A stretch of DNA of 64,000 bases, taken from positions 1-64,000 of the forward strand of contig JAFRHG010000003.1 in NCBI GenBank assembly GCA_017433375.1, written 5' to 3'. The DNA is from Bacillota bacterium. GTDB lineage: Bacteria > Bacillota > Clostridia > Peptostreptococcales > Anaerovoracaceae. Positions 15,325 through 23,122 of the stretch are shown piece by piece (the first letter of the stretch is position 1; every line of letters starts with the position of its first letter). Position numbers and translations under genes: made by a program. The notes below the pieces were generated by a model. The model was not told the origin of the DNA, did not search any database, and worked only from the letters and a program-made list of their open reading frames with translations.

Positions 15325-16422
15325 ATGAAAAAAAGAACGGCTATCATCACTGCATTGCTGGCACTGTGCATGATTTTTGCCTTTGCGGGATGCGGCGAAA
15401 GCGGAAGCAGCAGCGGCAGCGGCGACACCGCCGAGACCACGGCTCCGGAAAAGAAGGCGGAGGACAGTGTCTGCACCTACGAATGTCCGGGAGCGGGATT
15501 TGGCTTTGACCTGCCCGAAGGCGTGGAGATCACCAAGGGATGGGTACATATGTACGATATGGGTGACGCAGACTACAACAGCGGCGTCATGATGGGCTGG
15601 CCGGTTTACTACGATATGACCGAAGAAGAAGTGAACAAGCTGACCAATGAAAACTTTAATCAGGTCAATGCCGGCTTCTCTTTCCACATCGTCTGCGTGA
15701 AGGATGTGAAGGACGCGGATGAAGCGAGGGAAAAGGTCATCTCTGTCATGAAGAAAGTGGAAGGGGATGACTATTCCGAGAAAGAAGGGGACCTGTACAG
15801 GGCCCTGAAAGAGATCCATAAGCAGGACGGCTACATGTGGTTAGCGGATATTCCGACGAAAAAATCGGAAGGAATCCGCGAAGAATGCCAGGCGGAATAC
15901 GATGCTTTCTATGACGCTACGGATGAGATCCTCAAGAGCTGCATGGAATACTATGAGCCCCAGGTCTGGCAGGGCGGTGAGGACGGTGCCGAGGTTTCCT
16001 TTGAAACCACAGATCTGGAAGGCAACCCGGTGAAGTCCGCTGACCTCTTCGCCCAGAACAAGGTGACCATGATCAACATCTGGGGCACCACCTGCGGTCC
16101 CTGTATCGAGGAAATGCCGGAACTGGATAAGATGAATAAGGAATTCAGCGAGAAGGGAGGTGCCATTGTCGGCCTGGTGAGCGACGTACCCCTGGACAAC
16201 AGCAAGTATCTGCAGGAGGCCAAGGAAATCGTCAAGGATACAGGGGCAACCTATCTCAACCTTCGCGCCTGGGACGGATGGGACGATGTGATGAGTGCAG
16301 TAGGAACCCCCACGACCTACTTCGTGGACAGCAATGGCAAGCTCATCGGTGACCCGATCCTCGGCGCACAAACCAAAGAGTACAAAGAGAGGATGGAGGA
16401 ATACCTCTCCAAGGCCAAATAG
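15325..16422 (+). CDS. TlpA-like thioredoxin-fold lipoprotein
   Basis: From the ATG at 15325 (AGGAGG at 15313-15318) the 365-residue protein has a lipoprotein signal ending FAFAGC. A unique N-terminal domain of about 190 residues precedes a redoxin/TlpA domain (from about 215) with the active site WGTTCGPCIEEMP and the cis-proline region VGTPTTYFVD. It sits outside the membrane and should reduce or form disulfides, with electrons likely from the 4Fe-4S protein upstream. The first domain has no recognised family. A strong terminator follows. Confidence 0.85.
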   Translation: MKKRTAIITALLALCMIFAFAGCGESGSSSGSGDTAETTAPEKKAEDSVCTYECPGAGFGFDLPEGVEITKGWVHMYDMGDADYNSGVMMGWPVYYDMTEEEVNKLTNENFNQVNAGFSFHIVCVKDVKDADEAREKVISVMKKVEGDDYSEKEGDLYRALKEIHKQDGYMWLADIPTKKSEGIREECQAEYDAFYDATDEILKSCMEYYEPQVWQGGEDGAEVSFETTDLEGNPVKSADLFAQNKVTMINIWGTTCGPCIEEMPELDKMNKEFSEKGGAIVGLVSDVPLDNSKYLQEAKEIVKDTGATYLNLRAWDGWDDVMSAVGTPTTYFVDSNGKLIGDPILGAQTKEYKERMEEYLSKAK

Positions 16423-16456
16423 GCTGGTACAGAACATAGTACGTACAGATAACACA

Positions 16457-16487
16457 GGAGCGGCAGATCAGTCTGCCGCTCCTATTT
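16457..16487 (+). terminator. Terminator after the TlpA-like gene
   Basis: A perfect 11-bp stem, GGAGCGGCAGA with TCTGCCGCTCC, around TCAG; the T-run is weak (TATTTGTG). Confidence 0.75.
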
Positions 16488-16588
16488 GTGTTGATATCAA
16501 GCTGCCGGCATGGAACTGTACAGATACCATGTCAAATATTGGCCCGGCCGGCCGTCAGGACGTGCACGACTTACCAACCGGCCAATTT

Positions 16589-16727
16589 GTTGTAAATAAT
16601 CTGTTTACTATCGGTTTCAGTTCGGTTTTCCTCTCTCATTGGCCGGCTCAACCTCTGAAACTCAACTGCTTTCCCTCGTTACGCGAATATTTACAACAGA
16701 TTTGAACAAAAGTGTTGTAAATCATCT
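16589..16727. repeat. Three copies of a GTTGTAAAT motif
   Basis: GTTGTAAATAATCT (16589-16602) recurs as GTTGTAAATCATCT (16714-16727), and its core appears inverted at 16687-16697 (TATTTACAAC). The spacer between the two convergent genes therefore carries a small dispersed repeat; nothing coding is seen. Confidence 0.6.
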
Positions 16728-16767
16728 CTTAGTTCCGAATAGCAGTTTGATTTGACCCTGCCGGCAA

Positions 16768-16811
16768 ACAAAAAGAGCGGCAAATCAAACTGCCGCTCCC
16801 GTTTTTGTTTG
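16768..16811. terminator. Bidirectional terminator between convergent genes
   Basis: GAGCGGCA pairs with TGCCGCTC; an A-run lies to the left (AAACAAAAA) and T-rich sequence to the right, so it can end both the redox operon and the minus-strand diguanylate cyclase gene. Confidence 0.75.
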
Positions 16812-16850
16812 AATAGTGTCCGGCCGGATCGGTCGGAGCTTGTATGTCGT

Positions 16851-16902
16851 TGAAAACCAGCCGGAGCCTGTCTGACTCTGAAAACCAGCCGGAGCCTGTC
16901 TG
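16851..16902. repeat. 24-bp direct repeat, two copies
   Basis: A 24-bp sequence starting TGAAAACCAGCCGG occurs at 16851-16874 and 16879-16902, four bases apart, just after the end of the diguanylate cyclase gene. Confidence 0.85.
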
Positions 16903-16921
16903 TCACCGGATCAGGCCGGGG

Positions 16922-18385
16922 CTAGTCCCGGCCGGCCTTCATCTCCTGCTTGCGCATATACATGGCACGGTCGGCCCGGCGGAAGGTTCCATCCGGTGTG
17001 CCGTCCCGGTCGGCATCGAAGACAGCATAGCCGACGGAGGCGGATACACGTTCCCATGGCTCCAGGTCGGCGTTCTGGCTGACAGTAACCATAGCGCAGT
17101 TGAAGCGAGTGATCAGATCGTCGATGTTTTCCAAATCCCGTCCCTTCAGGATGACGGTGAATTCATCTCCGCCGATCCGGTAGACCGGGGAGTGGGTAAA
17201 GGTGGTGCAGACGATCCGGCACAGTTCTTTGATGGCGATGTCGCCTTTTTCGTGGCCGTAAGTGTCGTTGATCTTCTTCAGTTCGTTAAGGTCGATGACC
17301 GCCAGTCCGAAATTCGGGTCTTCGTCGACGGACTCGGCCAGGGCCTTCATGGCGTCGTCATAGGAGTACTTGTTCTGAACGCCGGTCAGGGCATCCCTCG
17401 TGGCGATCTCACTCATCTTGGTCACTTCTTGGCGGGATTCGGCGAGTTCGTTTGTGGTCTTAAGCAGGTTAGTGATCTTGTCATTCAGATCCCACTCCAT
17501 CCTCTTCATGGATGTGGCCAGGTTCTCGATCTCGTCGTGGGTATGGATCTCCAGCTTTTCGAAATGGTTATGGTTGCTGACATCGTCATCACTGCGGTAG
17601 TTCGTGGCCGCCTGGGACAGCTGGTTGATGGGCCGTACCAGAGCCCGGTTCACCAGGATGACGGAGAAGAGGATAACGATGGCGGTAAGGAGAATCTGCA
17701 GCCCGATCAGGATGGCCAGCACCCGGTGGCGCCAGGAAGCGATGTCCGTCATGGAAACGTCGACCATGGCGTATCCGACAACTTCACCCTCTGAACTGTA
17801 GACCGGGGTTCCGGAGGTGGCCAGATGTCCGTATTCCTCCGTGTTCGTCGTGTAGGTCGGGAATCCGATGGTGGGATCCTCCAGAAGACGCTGGTTCTGC
17901 TCGTACAGGGGATCGAAGCATCCGATGGGACAGGGGTCCTCCTCGGCCGCGTCTACCAGGTAGACGAACTTGGCCGAATCCTTTTCCACGAAAGAAGTGT
18001 AGACGCAGTCTACATCGTTGGTGTCCTGGATCGTCCGAAGCTGTCGGAGGACTTTCTTGTAATCCGGCGTCTGGGACAGAGCCTCAAAGTTGGACAGGTA
18101 CTCGTAGAATTCATCCGAACCCCAGTCATCGCTGGAGACACGCTCCGCAGAAGGGAGCGCATCGTAGATCTTTTCTGTTTCGGCCTGGAGCCGGGCAAGG
18201 GCTTTCGCGTCCACAACGGCCGCCGCCGTGCGGGAGACATTCGTCGCCTCGGTTTTGTAATTGTTCTCGATGATGTTCGAGACAGATCTGACGCTGACGA
18301 TAATGGTCACCACGTTCAGCACTAGGGCGATAACAATGATCATCAGCACAACTTTGGTTCTTAATGAATGGATCATAATATTCAC
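16922..18385 (-). CDS. Membrane diguanylate cyclase (GGDEF)
   Basis: The 487-residue protein starts with a membrane helix (about 10-30), then an extracytoplasmic sensor region (about 35-225) and a second helix (about 225-250). A HAMP-like linker follows, and a GGDEF domain from about 330 with the intact signature RIGGDEF, so c-di-GMP synthesis is expected. No EAL domain and no RxxD inhibition site are obvious. The start is a GTG at 18385, with an ATG nine bases on; neither has a strong ribosome binding site. It faces the SpoIIE-like gene, with a shared 100-bp upstream region. Confidence 0.9.
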   Translation of the reverse strand: MNIMIHSLRTKVVLMIIVIALVLNVVTIIVSVRSVSNIIENNYKTEATNVSRTAAAVVDAKALARLQAETEKIYDALPSAERVSSDDWGSDEFYEYLSNFEALSQTPDYKKVLRQLRTIQDTNDVDCVYTSFVEKDSAKFVYLVDAAEEDPCPIGCFDPLYEQNQRLLEDPTIGFPTYTTNTEEYGHLATSGTPVYSSEGEVVGYAMVDVSMTDIASWRHRVLAILIGLQILLTAIVILFSVILVNRALVRPINQLSQAATNYRSDDDVSNHNHFEKLEIHTHDEIENLATSMKRMEWDLNDKITNLLKTTNELAESRQEVTKMSEIATRDALTGVQNKYSYDDAMKALAESVDEDPNFGLAVIDLNELKKINDTYGHEKGDIAIKELCRIVCTTFTHSPVYRIGGDEFTVILKGRDLENIDDLITRFNCAMVTVSQNADLEPWERVSASVGYAVFDADRDGTPDGTFRRADRAMYMRKQEMKAGRD

Positions 18386-18524
18386 ACTATTCTTAAACGC
18401 AACAGACTGTCTTTCAATATTGAACTATCAAAATTGTAGGACAGCAATAAAGAAGTGTCAACAAAAAAACCTATGATTAAACAGTCAAAACGTGGTAACA
18501 TACTCGGGTAAGGAGGCTTATCTG

Positions 18525-20714
18525 ATGAAAGCTAAGCTCAAGGAAATAACAGAGAAACTGACGGGCGGCGGAATCCGGGGCAAAGTGCTCCAGCTGATCA
18601 TCCTTTCGCTGCTTATTCTCAGTGTTGCCTTTATTTTAATGTCTGTGGTGCACAGCCACATGCTGTCCAATCTGGTGGCGAATTCCAGTGAGAAGCAGGA
18701 AAAGGCCATATCCGAGACGGCGGACGGGATTATGGATGAGGTGGTGACCCAGAATCTGGATCGCTCCAATATGCTGGAGGTCCGGATCGCCGACGAGATG
18801 TTCGACTCCACGAGAGACAGCCTCATCTACCTCAAGGATGAGACGGAGGAGATGTTTGCCCATCCGGGGAATTACGGATACAAGTCCTATTCGCCCCCCG
18901 ATCCCGCCGATGACGGCAAGTGGACGGCAAAGGTGATCTACGCCGACGGCACGGATCCGGGAAACGGAGCGGTGAGGGCGAAACTGGGCCTGCTGGCCAA
19001 CATGTCGGACGAGATGATCGATCTCTGCACTTCTTACGGCCTGGCGAATGTGTATGTCGGCCTGCCGGAGGGAGCCCACTTTTCCATCAGCGATTCCTCC
19101 TCGTCCTGGTATGAGGACGGCAAAATCAAGAGTTATGATCCCCGTACCCGGGGCTGGTACCAGAAGGCCGAAGAGGAAGGCAAGCTGGTCTTTACCGACG
19201 GGGAGTGGGACGCGAACACCGGGGCGTACTGTATCGAGTGCGCCGTGCCCGTGTATGATCAGAATCATAAGCTGCAGGCGGTCATCGGTGCGGATATGTA
19301 TCTGGATGACATGCAGAAGACCATGCGCCAGGCTGCTGTGGAAGGGGAGTATTATCTGATCCTCAACCGCAGCGGAGCAGCTGTGCTGGCTCCCCAGGAA
19401 GATACCTTCCCCCTGTCCAAGAAGGACAGAGGCGGGGATATCCGTAAATCAAAGAACAAGAAACTGGCGAAGATCGCCGCGGAAGCCCTTAAGGGAAGGA
19501 ATGTCAATATTCAGCTTGCCGAGCTGGAAGGCGACATGTATTACGTTACGGCCAGTCCCATCGAGACTACGGGATGGGTGCTGATTTCCGCCTACAGCCA
19601 GGAGACCATGGGGCAGGCATCCGTCCTGCTGCAGAAAAAACTTGAGGATATCCAGAAGGAAAGCTCCCGGATCTATCAGAATGAGATTGCCGTATACCGG
19701 GTTTCTTCTCTCCTCGTTATCCTGCTGATCATGGCGCTGATTCTGTGGACCGCTTCGATTCGGGGAAAGCGCATCGTTGATCCGCTGAATTCCATCACCG
19801 AGAGGGTCTCCCAGCTTGAGGAGTCCAACCCCGAGTTTACCATGGAGGACGAGTACCGTACGGGAGACGAGGTGGAGGAACTGGCGGAGTCCTTCGCGTC
19901 ACTGTCCCACAAGACCATGGAATACATGGACCAGGTGGTCAGGGTCACAGCGGAAAAGGAGCGGATCGGCGCGGAACTGTCCCTGGCCAATGACATCCAG
20001 TCCGCCATGCTTCCTCATATTTTCCCCGCCTTCCCCCATCGTTCCGATTTCGATATCTATGCCAGCATGGATCCGGCGAAAGAGGTGGGCGGCGACTTCT
20101 ACGATTACTTCTTCATCGATGACGAGCATTTGGGCGTCCTCATCGCGGATGTGTCGGGCAAAGGTGTTCCCGCGGCCCTCTTCATGATGGCATCCAAGAT
20201 CATCCTCCAGAGCGTTGCCTCCATGGGATATTCCCCGAAGGAGATTCTGGAAAAGACCAACGACTCCCTCTGTATGAACAACGAGGCGGAGATGTTCGTT
20301 ACCGTATGGATGGGCATTCTGAACACGACGACGGGAAAGATGACGGCGTCCAACGCCGGGCATGAATACCCCGTCATCAAGAAGCCGGGCGGACAGTTCG
20401 AGCTGGTTCAGGACGAGCACAGCTTCGTTCTTGGCGGCATGGAAGGCCTGAAGTACAAGGAATATGAGATGCAGATGGACAAGGGCACGAAACTCTTCCT
20501 CTACACCGACGGTGTTCCCGAGGCCACCAATGCGGATAAAGAACTCTTTGGAACGAAGCGGATGGTGGAAGCCCTCAATCGGCATGCGGATGGCTCGCCC
20601 TATGAGCTGCTGACCAGCGTTCGCGCGGCCGTGGACGACTTCGTTCAGGATGCGGAACAGTTCGACGACCTGACTATGCTCTGCCTGGAATACTTCGGAT
20701 CGGACGATGAATAA
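18525..20714 (+). CDS. Sensor with HAMP and SpoIIE-type PP2C phosphatase
   Basis: From the ATG at 18525 (AGGAGG at 18511-18516) the protein has 729 residues. After a membrane helix (about 22-42) comes a long extracytoplasmic dCache-like sensor (about 60-375: WYEDGKIKSYDPRTRGWYQ, YCIECAVPVYD, VIGADMYLDDMQ), a second helix (about 395-415), HAMP (to about 465), a coiled coil, and a PP2C/SpoIIE domain with VGGDFYDYF, VLIADVSGKG and the closing DDLTMLCLEY. It should dephosphorylate a protein partner, probably an anti-anti-sigma-type factor, in response to an outside signal. The partner is not adjacent. Only three bases separate it from the antiporter. Confidence 0.9.
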   Translation: MKAKLKEITEKLTGGGIRGKVLQLIILSLLILSVAFILMSVVHSHMLSNLVANSSEKQEKAISETADGIMDEVVTQNLDRSNMLEVRIADEMFDSTRDSLIYLKDETEEMFAHPGNYGYKSYSPPDPADDGKWTAKVIYADGTDPGNGAVRAKLGLLANMSDEMIDLCTSYGLANVYVGLPEGAHFSISDSSSSWYEDGKIKSYDPRTRGWYQKAEEEGKLVFTDGEWDANTGAYCIECAVPVYDQNHKLQAVIGADMYLDDMQKTMRQAAVEGEYYLILNRSGAAVLAPQEDTFPLSKKDRGGDIRKSKNKKLAKIAAEALKGRNVNIQLAELEGDMYYVTASPIETTGWVLISAYSQETMGQASVLLQKKLEDIQKESSRIYQNEIAVYRVSSLLVILLIMALILWTASIRGKRIVDPLNSITERVSQLEESNPEFTMEDEYRTGDEVEELAESFASLSHKTMEYMDQVVRVTAEKERIGAELSLANDIQSAMLPHIFPAFPHRSDFDIYASMDPAKEVGGDFYDYFFIDDEHLGVLIADVSGKGVPAALFMMASKIILQSVASMGYSPKEILEKTNDSLCMNNEAEMFVTVWMGILNTTTGKMTASNAGHEYPVIKKPGGQFELVQDEHSFVLGGMEGLKYKEYEMQMDKGTKLFLYTDGVPEATNADKELFGTKRMVEALNRHADGSPYELLTSVRAAVDDFVQDAEQFDDLTMLCLEYFGSDDE

Positions 20715-20717
20715 AGG

Positions 20718-22847
20718 ATGGAACTCTTTGAACTTATACTGATACTGCTGGCATGTGTGATGGCCTCCGCCATCATCGACCAGTTCATCCCACATTTTTC
20801 ACTGCCTCTGCTGCAGATCGCCGTAGGACTTGTCATCGCGCTGATCATGCCGGCCCTGGCCCAGGTCCATATCGACTCGGAGCTGTTTCTCATGCTGTTC
20901 ATCGCGCCTCTGCTTTACCGGGATTCCCGGGAGGTGAGCCGAAAGATGCTGTGGGACAACCGCTGGTCGATCCTGTCCATGGCCATCGCCCTGGTGGTCG
21001 CCTGCGTCCTGGCTGCCGGGTTCATCCTTCATCAGGTCGTGCCCGCCATTTCCCTGGCGGCGGCCTTTGCCTGCGCGGCTGCTCTGGGACCGACGGACGC
21101 GGCGGCGGTGGCAGCCATGAGTTCCACCGTCAATCTGACGAAAAGGCAATCCATCCTCCTTTCGGGAGAAGCACTGATCAATGACGCCTCCGGCGTCGTC
21201 TCCTTTCAGTTCGCCATCGCGGCGGCGCTGACCGGAGCATTCTCCGCGGGCAAGGCGGTAGGGACCTTCACCATTCTCTTCTTCGGCGGGATCATTCTTG
21301 GCGCCCTCTGCGGGCTTCTGCTTAAATACGGCGGAAAGATGCTTCGCCGCAAGGGGTATATGAGCGTGACTACCCACGTGATCTTTGAGGTGTTTACACC
21401 ATTTGTCATCTTCCTGCTGGCGGAAACCATAGAGGTCAGCGGGATCCTGGCCGTGGTTGCGGCGGGACTGGTGATGCAGGAACCAAAGGTCAATATCAAA
21501 TCACCGGAACTGGCCCGCCAGGAAATGGTCACCGACAGTTTCTGGGAGGTCATCATCTTCCTGATCAACGGCATCCTCTTCGTCATGCTTGGCATGCAGC
21601 TGCCGAAGGTGATGGAGGCGGATCACGTGGAGGGTCTTTCCCCGATCATCGTTATCCTGGCCGTTTTAGCGGTCACCTTCGCGATCATGTCCATCCGGTT
21701 CCTTTGGGTCAGCGGCCTGGAACTGATTCACCGTGATCCGGAGACGGGAGAGCGGGGCACGGCCCATTTCGGGAGGACGATACTTCAGGCCCTGGTCACC
21801 ACAATAGCGGGGCCGAAGGGAGCGGTCACCCTGTCCATCATCATGACCCTTCCCCTGGCAATGAGGGACGGAACGCCCTTTGCTCAGCGGGATGTGATCA
21901 TCTTCATCACTTCCGGTGTGATCCTGTGTACACTGCTTCTGGCCAACTTCGTGTTGCCTTTGCTCGCTCCCATCGAGCACGACGCGGATGCGGAGGAAGA
22001 TATGTGCCATGCCCGCGTACGGGTGCTGGAGAAGACCGTGCGTGAGATGCGCCGCGTGCTTCAGGAACACGAGGAGGAGGATTTCGCCCCGGCCCTTCGG
22101 GTCACCCTCATGCGGTACCGCGTCCGGCTGATGCGGGAGAGGCTGTCCATGGAATCCTGCGGCGCCATGCTGAGCCAGATGATCCAGGAGGTGCTGGACG
22201 TGCAGCAGGCCCGCTCCGATGAGCTGGAGAAGACCGCCGATCACATTTCGGAAACCGAGCGCCTGGCTTACGATTCCATTCTCCCCATGATCCGCGAGTC
22301 CATCGGTTACTTCGGCGGCGCGGAAAGGGTGGGCTCCAGGCCCGGCCTGAAAAGAGACAAGACCTACCGGAATCTGACCAGACTCTATAAGAAGACGGAC
22401 GCCTTCGACGATGATGAGAAGGCCCGGCTCTATTACGGCGCCGTGGTGTTCGCCATGGATCTGGAACACGAGGCAGTCCACTATCTGCAGGAAATCTGCG
22501 GAGAAGGGGATAGGGAGCGCGCCCAGGTGGCGGAGGTGCTTCTGGAGGAGCACGAGGCCGCCCTCCAGTCCCTGTGGGGCCGGATCAATTACGGTCAGGA
22601 TACGAAGTTTGAAGAGATCGATGCCTTCATCCACTCGTCCCACGATCAGTTGCCGGTGGGAATGAAGAACAACTCAATGGACGAGGTGCGCAAGGCTACC
22701 CACTATCACGATGAGGCGGATGCCAATGCCCTGCAGATCGAGCTGGAGATGATCCGGGAATGCCGGCTGGAAGGCACCATAACGGGAGATCAGGCAAAGG
22801 CAATGCGGGAGGAGGTCTACCTCATGCAGACGGCCCTGTTGGAATAA
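20718..22847 (+). CDS. CPA1-type Na+/H+ antiporter with long cytoplasmic tail
   Basis: The 709-residue protein has about twelve membrane helices in its first 420 residues, with CPA1/NhaP hallmarks: ALGPTDAAAVAAM, SGEALINDASGVV (the ion-binding ND pair), and AGPKGAVTLSIIMTLP. The last roughly 280 residues are soluble, helical and charged (ERLSMESCGAMLSQMIQEV and so on), a regulatory tail. It exchanges Na+ (or K+) for protons. The start codon follows the phosphatase stop by three bases, strongly implying one transcript and perhaps joint stress signalling. Confidence 0.9.
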   Translation: MELFELILILLACVMASAIIDQFIPHFSLPLLQIAVGLVIALIMPALAQVHIDSELFLMLFIAPLLYRDSREVSRKMLWDNRWSILSMAIALVVACVLAAGFILHQVVPAISLAAAFACAAALGPTDAAAVAAMSSTVNLTKRQSILLSGEALINDASGVVSFQFAIAAALTGAFSAGKAVGTFTILFFGGIILGALCGLLLKYGGKMLRRKGYMSVTTHVIFEVFTPFVIFLLAETIEVSGILAVVAAGLVMQEPKVNIKSPELARQEMVTDSFWEVIIFLINGILFVMLGMQLPKVMEADHVEGLSPIIVILAVLAVTFAIMSIRFLWVSGLELIHRDPETGERGTAHFGRTILQALVTTIAGPKGAVTLSIIMTLPLAMRDGTPFAQRDVIIFITSGVILCTLLLANFVLPLLAPIEHDADAEEDMCHARVRVLEKTVREMRRVLQEHEEEDFAPALRVTLMRYRVRLMRERLSMESCGAMLSQMIQEVLDVQQARSDELEKTADHISETERLAYDSILPMIRESIGYFGGAERVGSRPGLKRDKTYRNLTRLYKKTDAFDDDEKARLYYGAVVFAMDLEHEAVHYLQEICGEGDRERAQVAEVLLEEHEAALQSLWGRINYGQDTKFEEIDAFIHSSHDQLPVGMKNNSMDEVRKATHYHDEADANALQIELEMIRECRLEGTITGDQAKAMREEVYLMQTALLE

Positions 22848-23111
22848 TATTGGTATTCCGGAACCGAACCCGCGGCCGACAGCCCCTACATCGGCACATG
22901 GAAGGCGACCAAGGCGGAGTTCAAGGGAGAAGAGGTGTCTGTGGAAGAAGCTACTGACGGTGAAGAGTACATCCTCGATCTCCAGGAGGGCGGCACGGCA
23001 GTCGTCACTTCTGAGGGTGAGAGCACAGGAACCTGGACGGAAACGGGCCACGGCGTACACGTTACCGCTGGGGATACGAACGCGGACTTCGATGATCTGG
23101 ATGGCAATTAG
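22848..23111 (+). pseudogene. 3' fragment of a small secreted protein gene
   Basis: Directly after the antiporter stop, and in the same frame, an open stretch without a start codon reads SPYIGTWKATKAEFKGEEVS, then YILDLQEGGTAVVTSEGEST and GTWTETGHGVHVT to a TAG at 23109-23111. The G-T-W...L-L--GG-A pattern resembles lipocalin-like small lipoproteins common in these bacteria. The promoter, start and signal sequence are missing, so it is a truncated remnant. Confidence 0.6.
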
Positions 23112-23122
23112 CAAGGGAAAGG

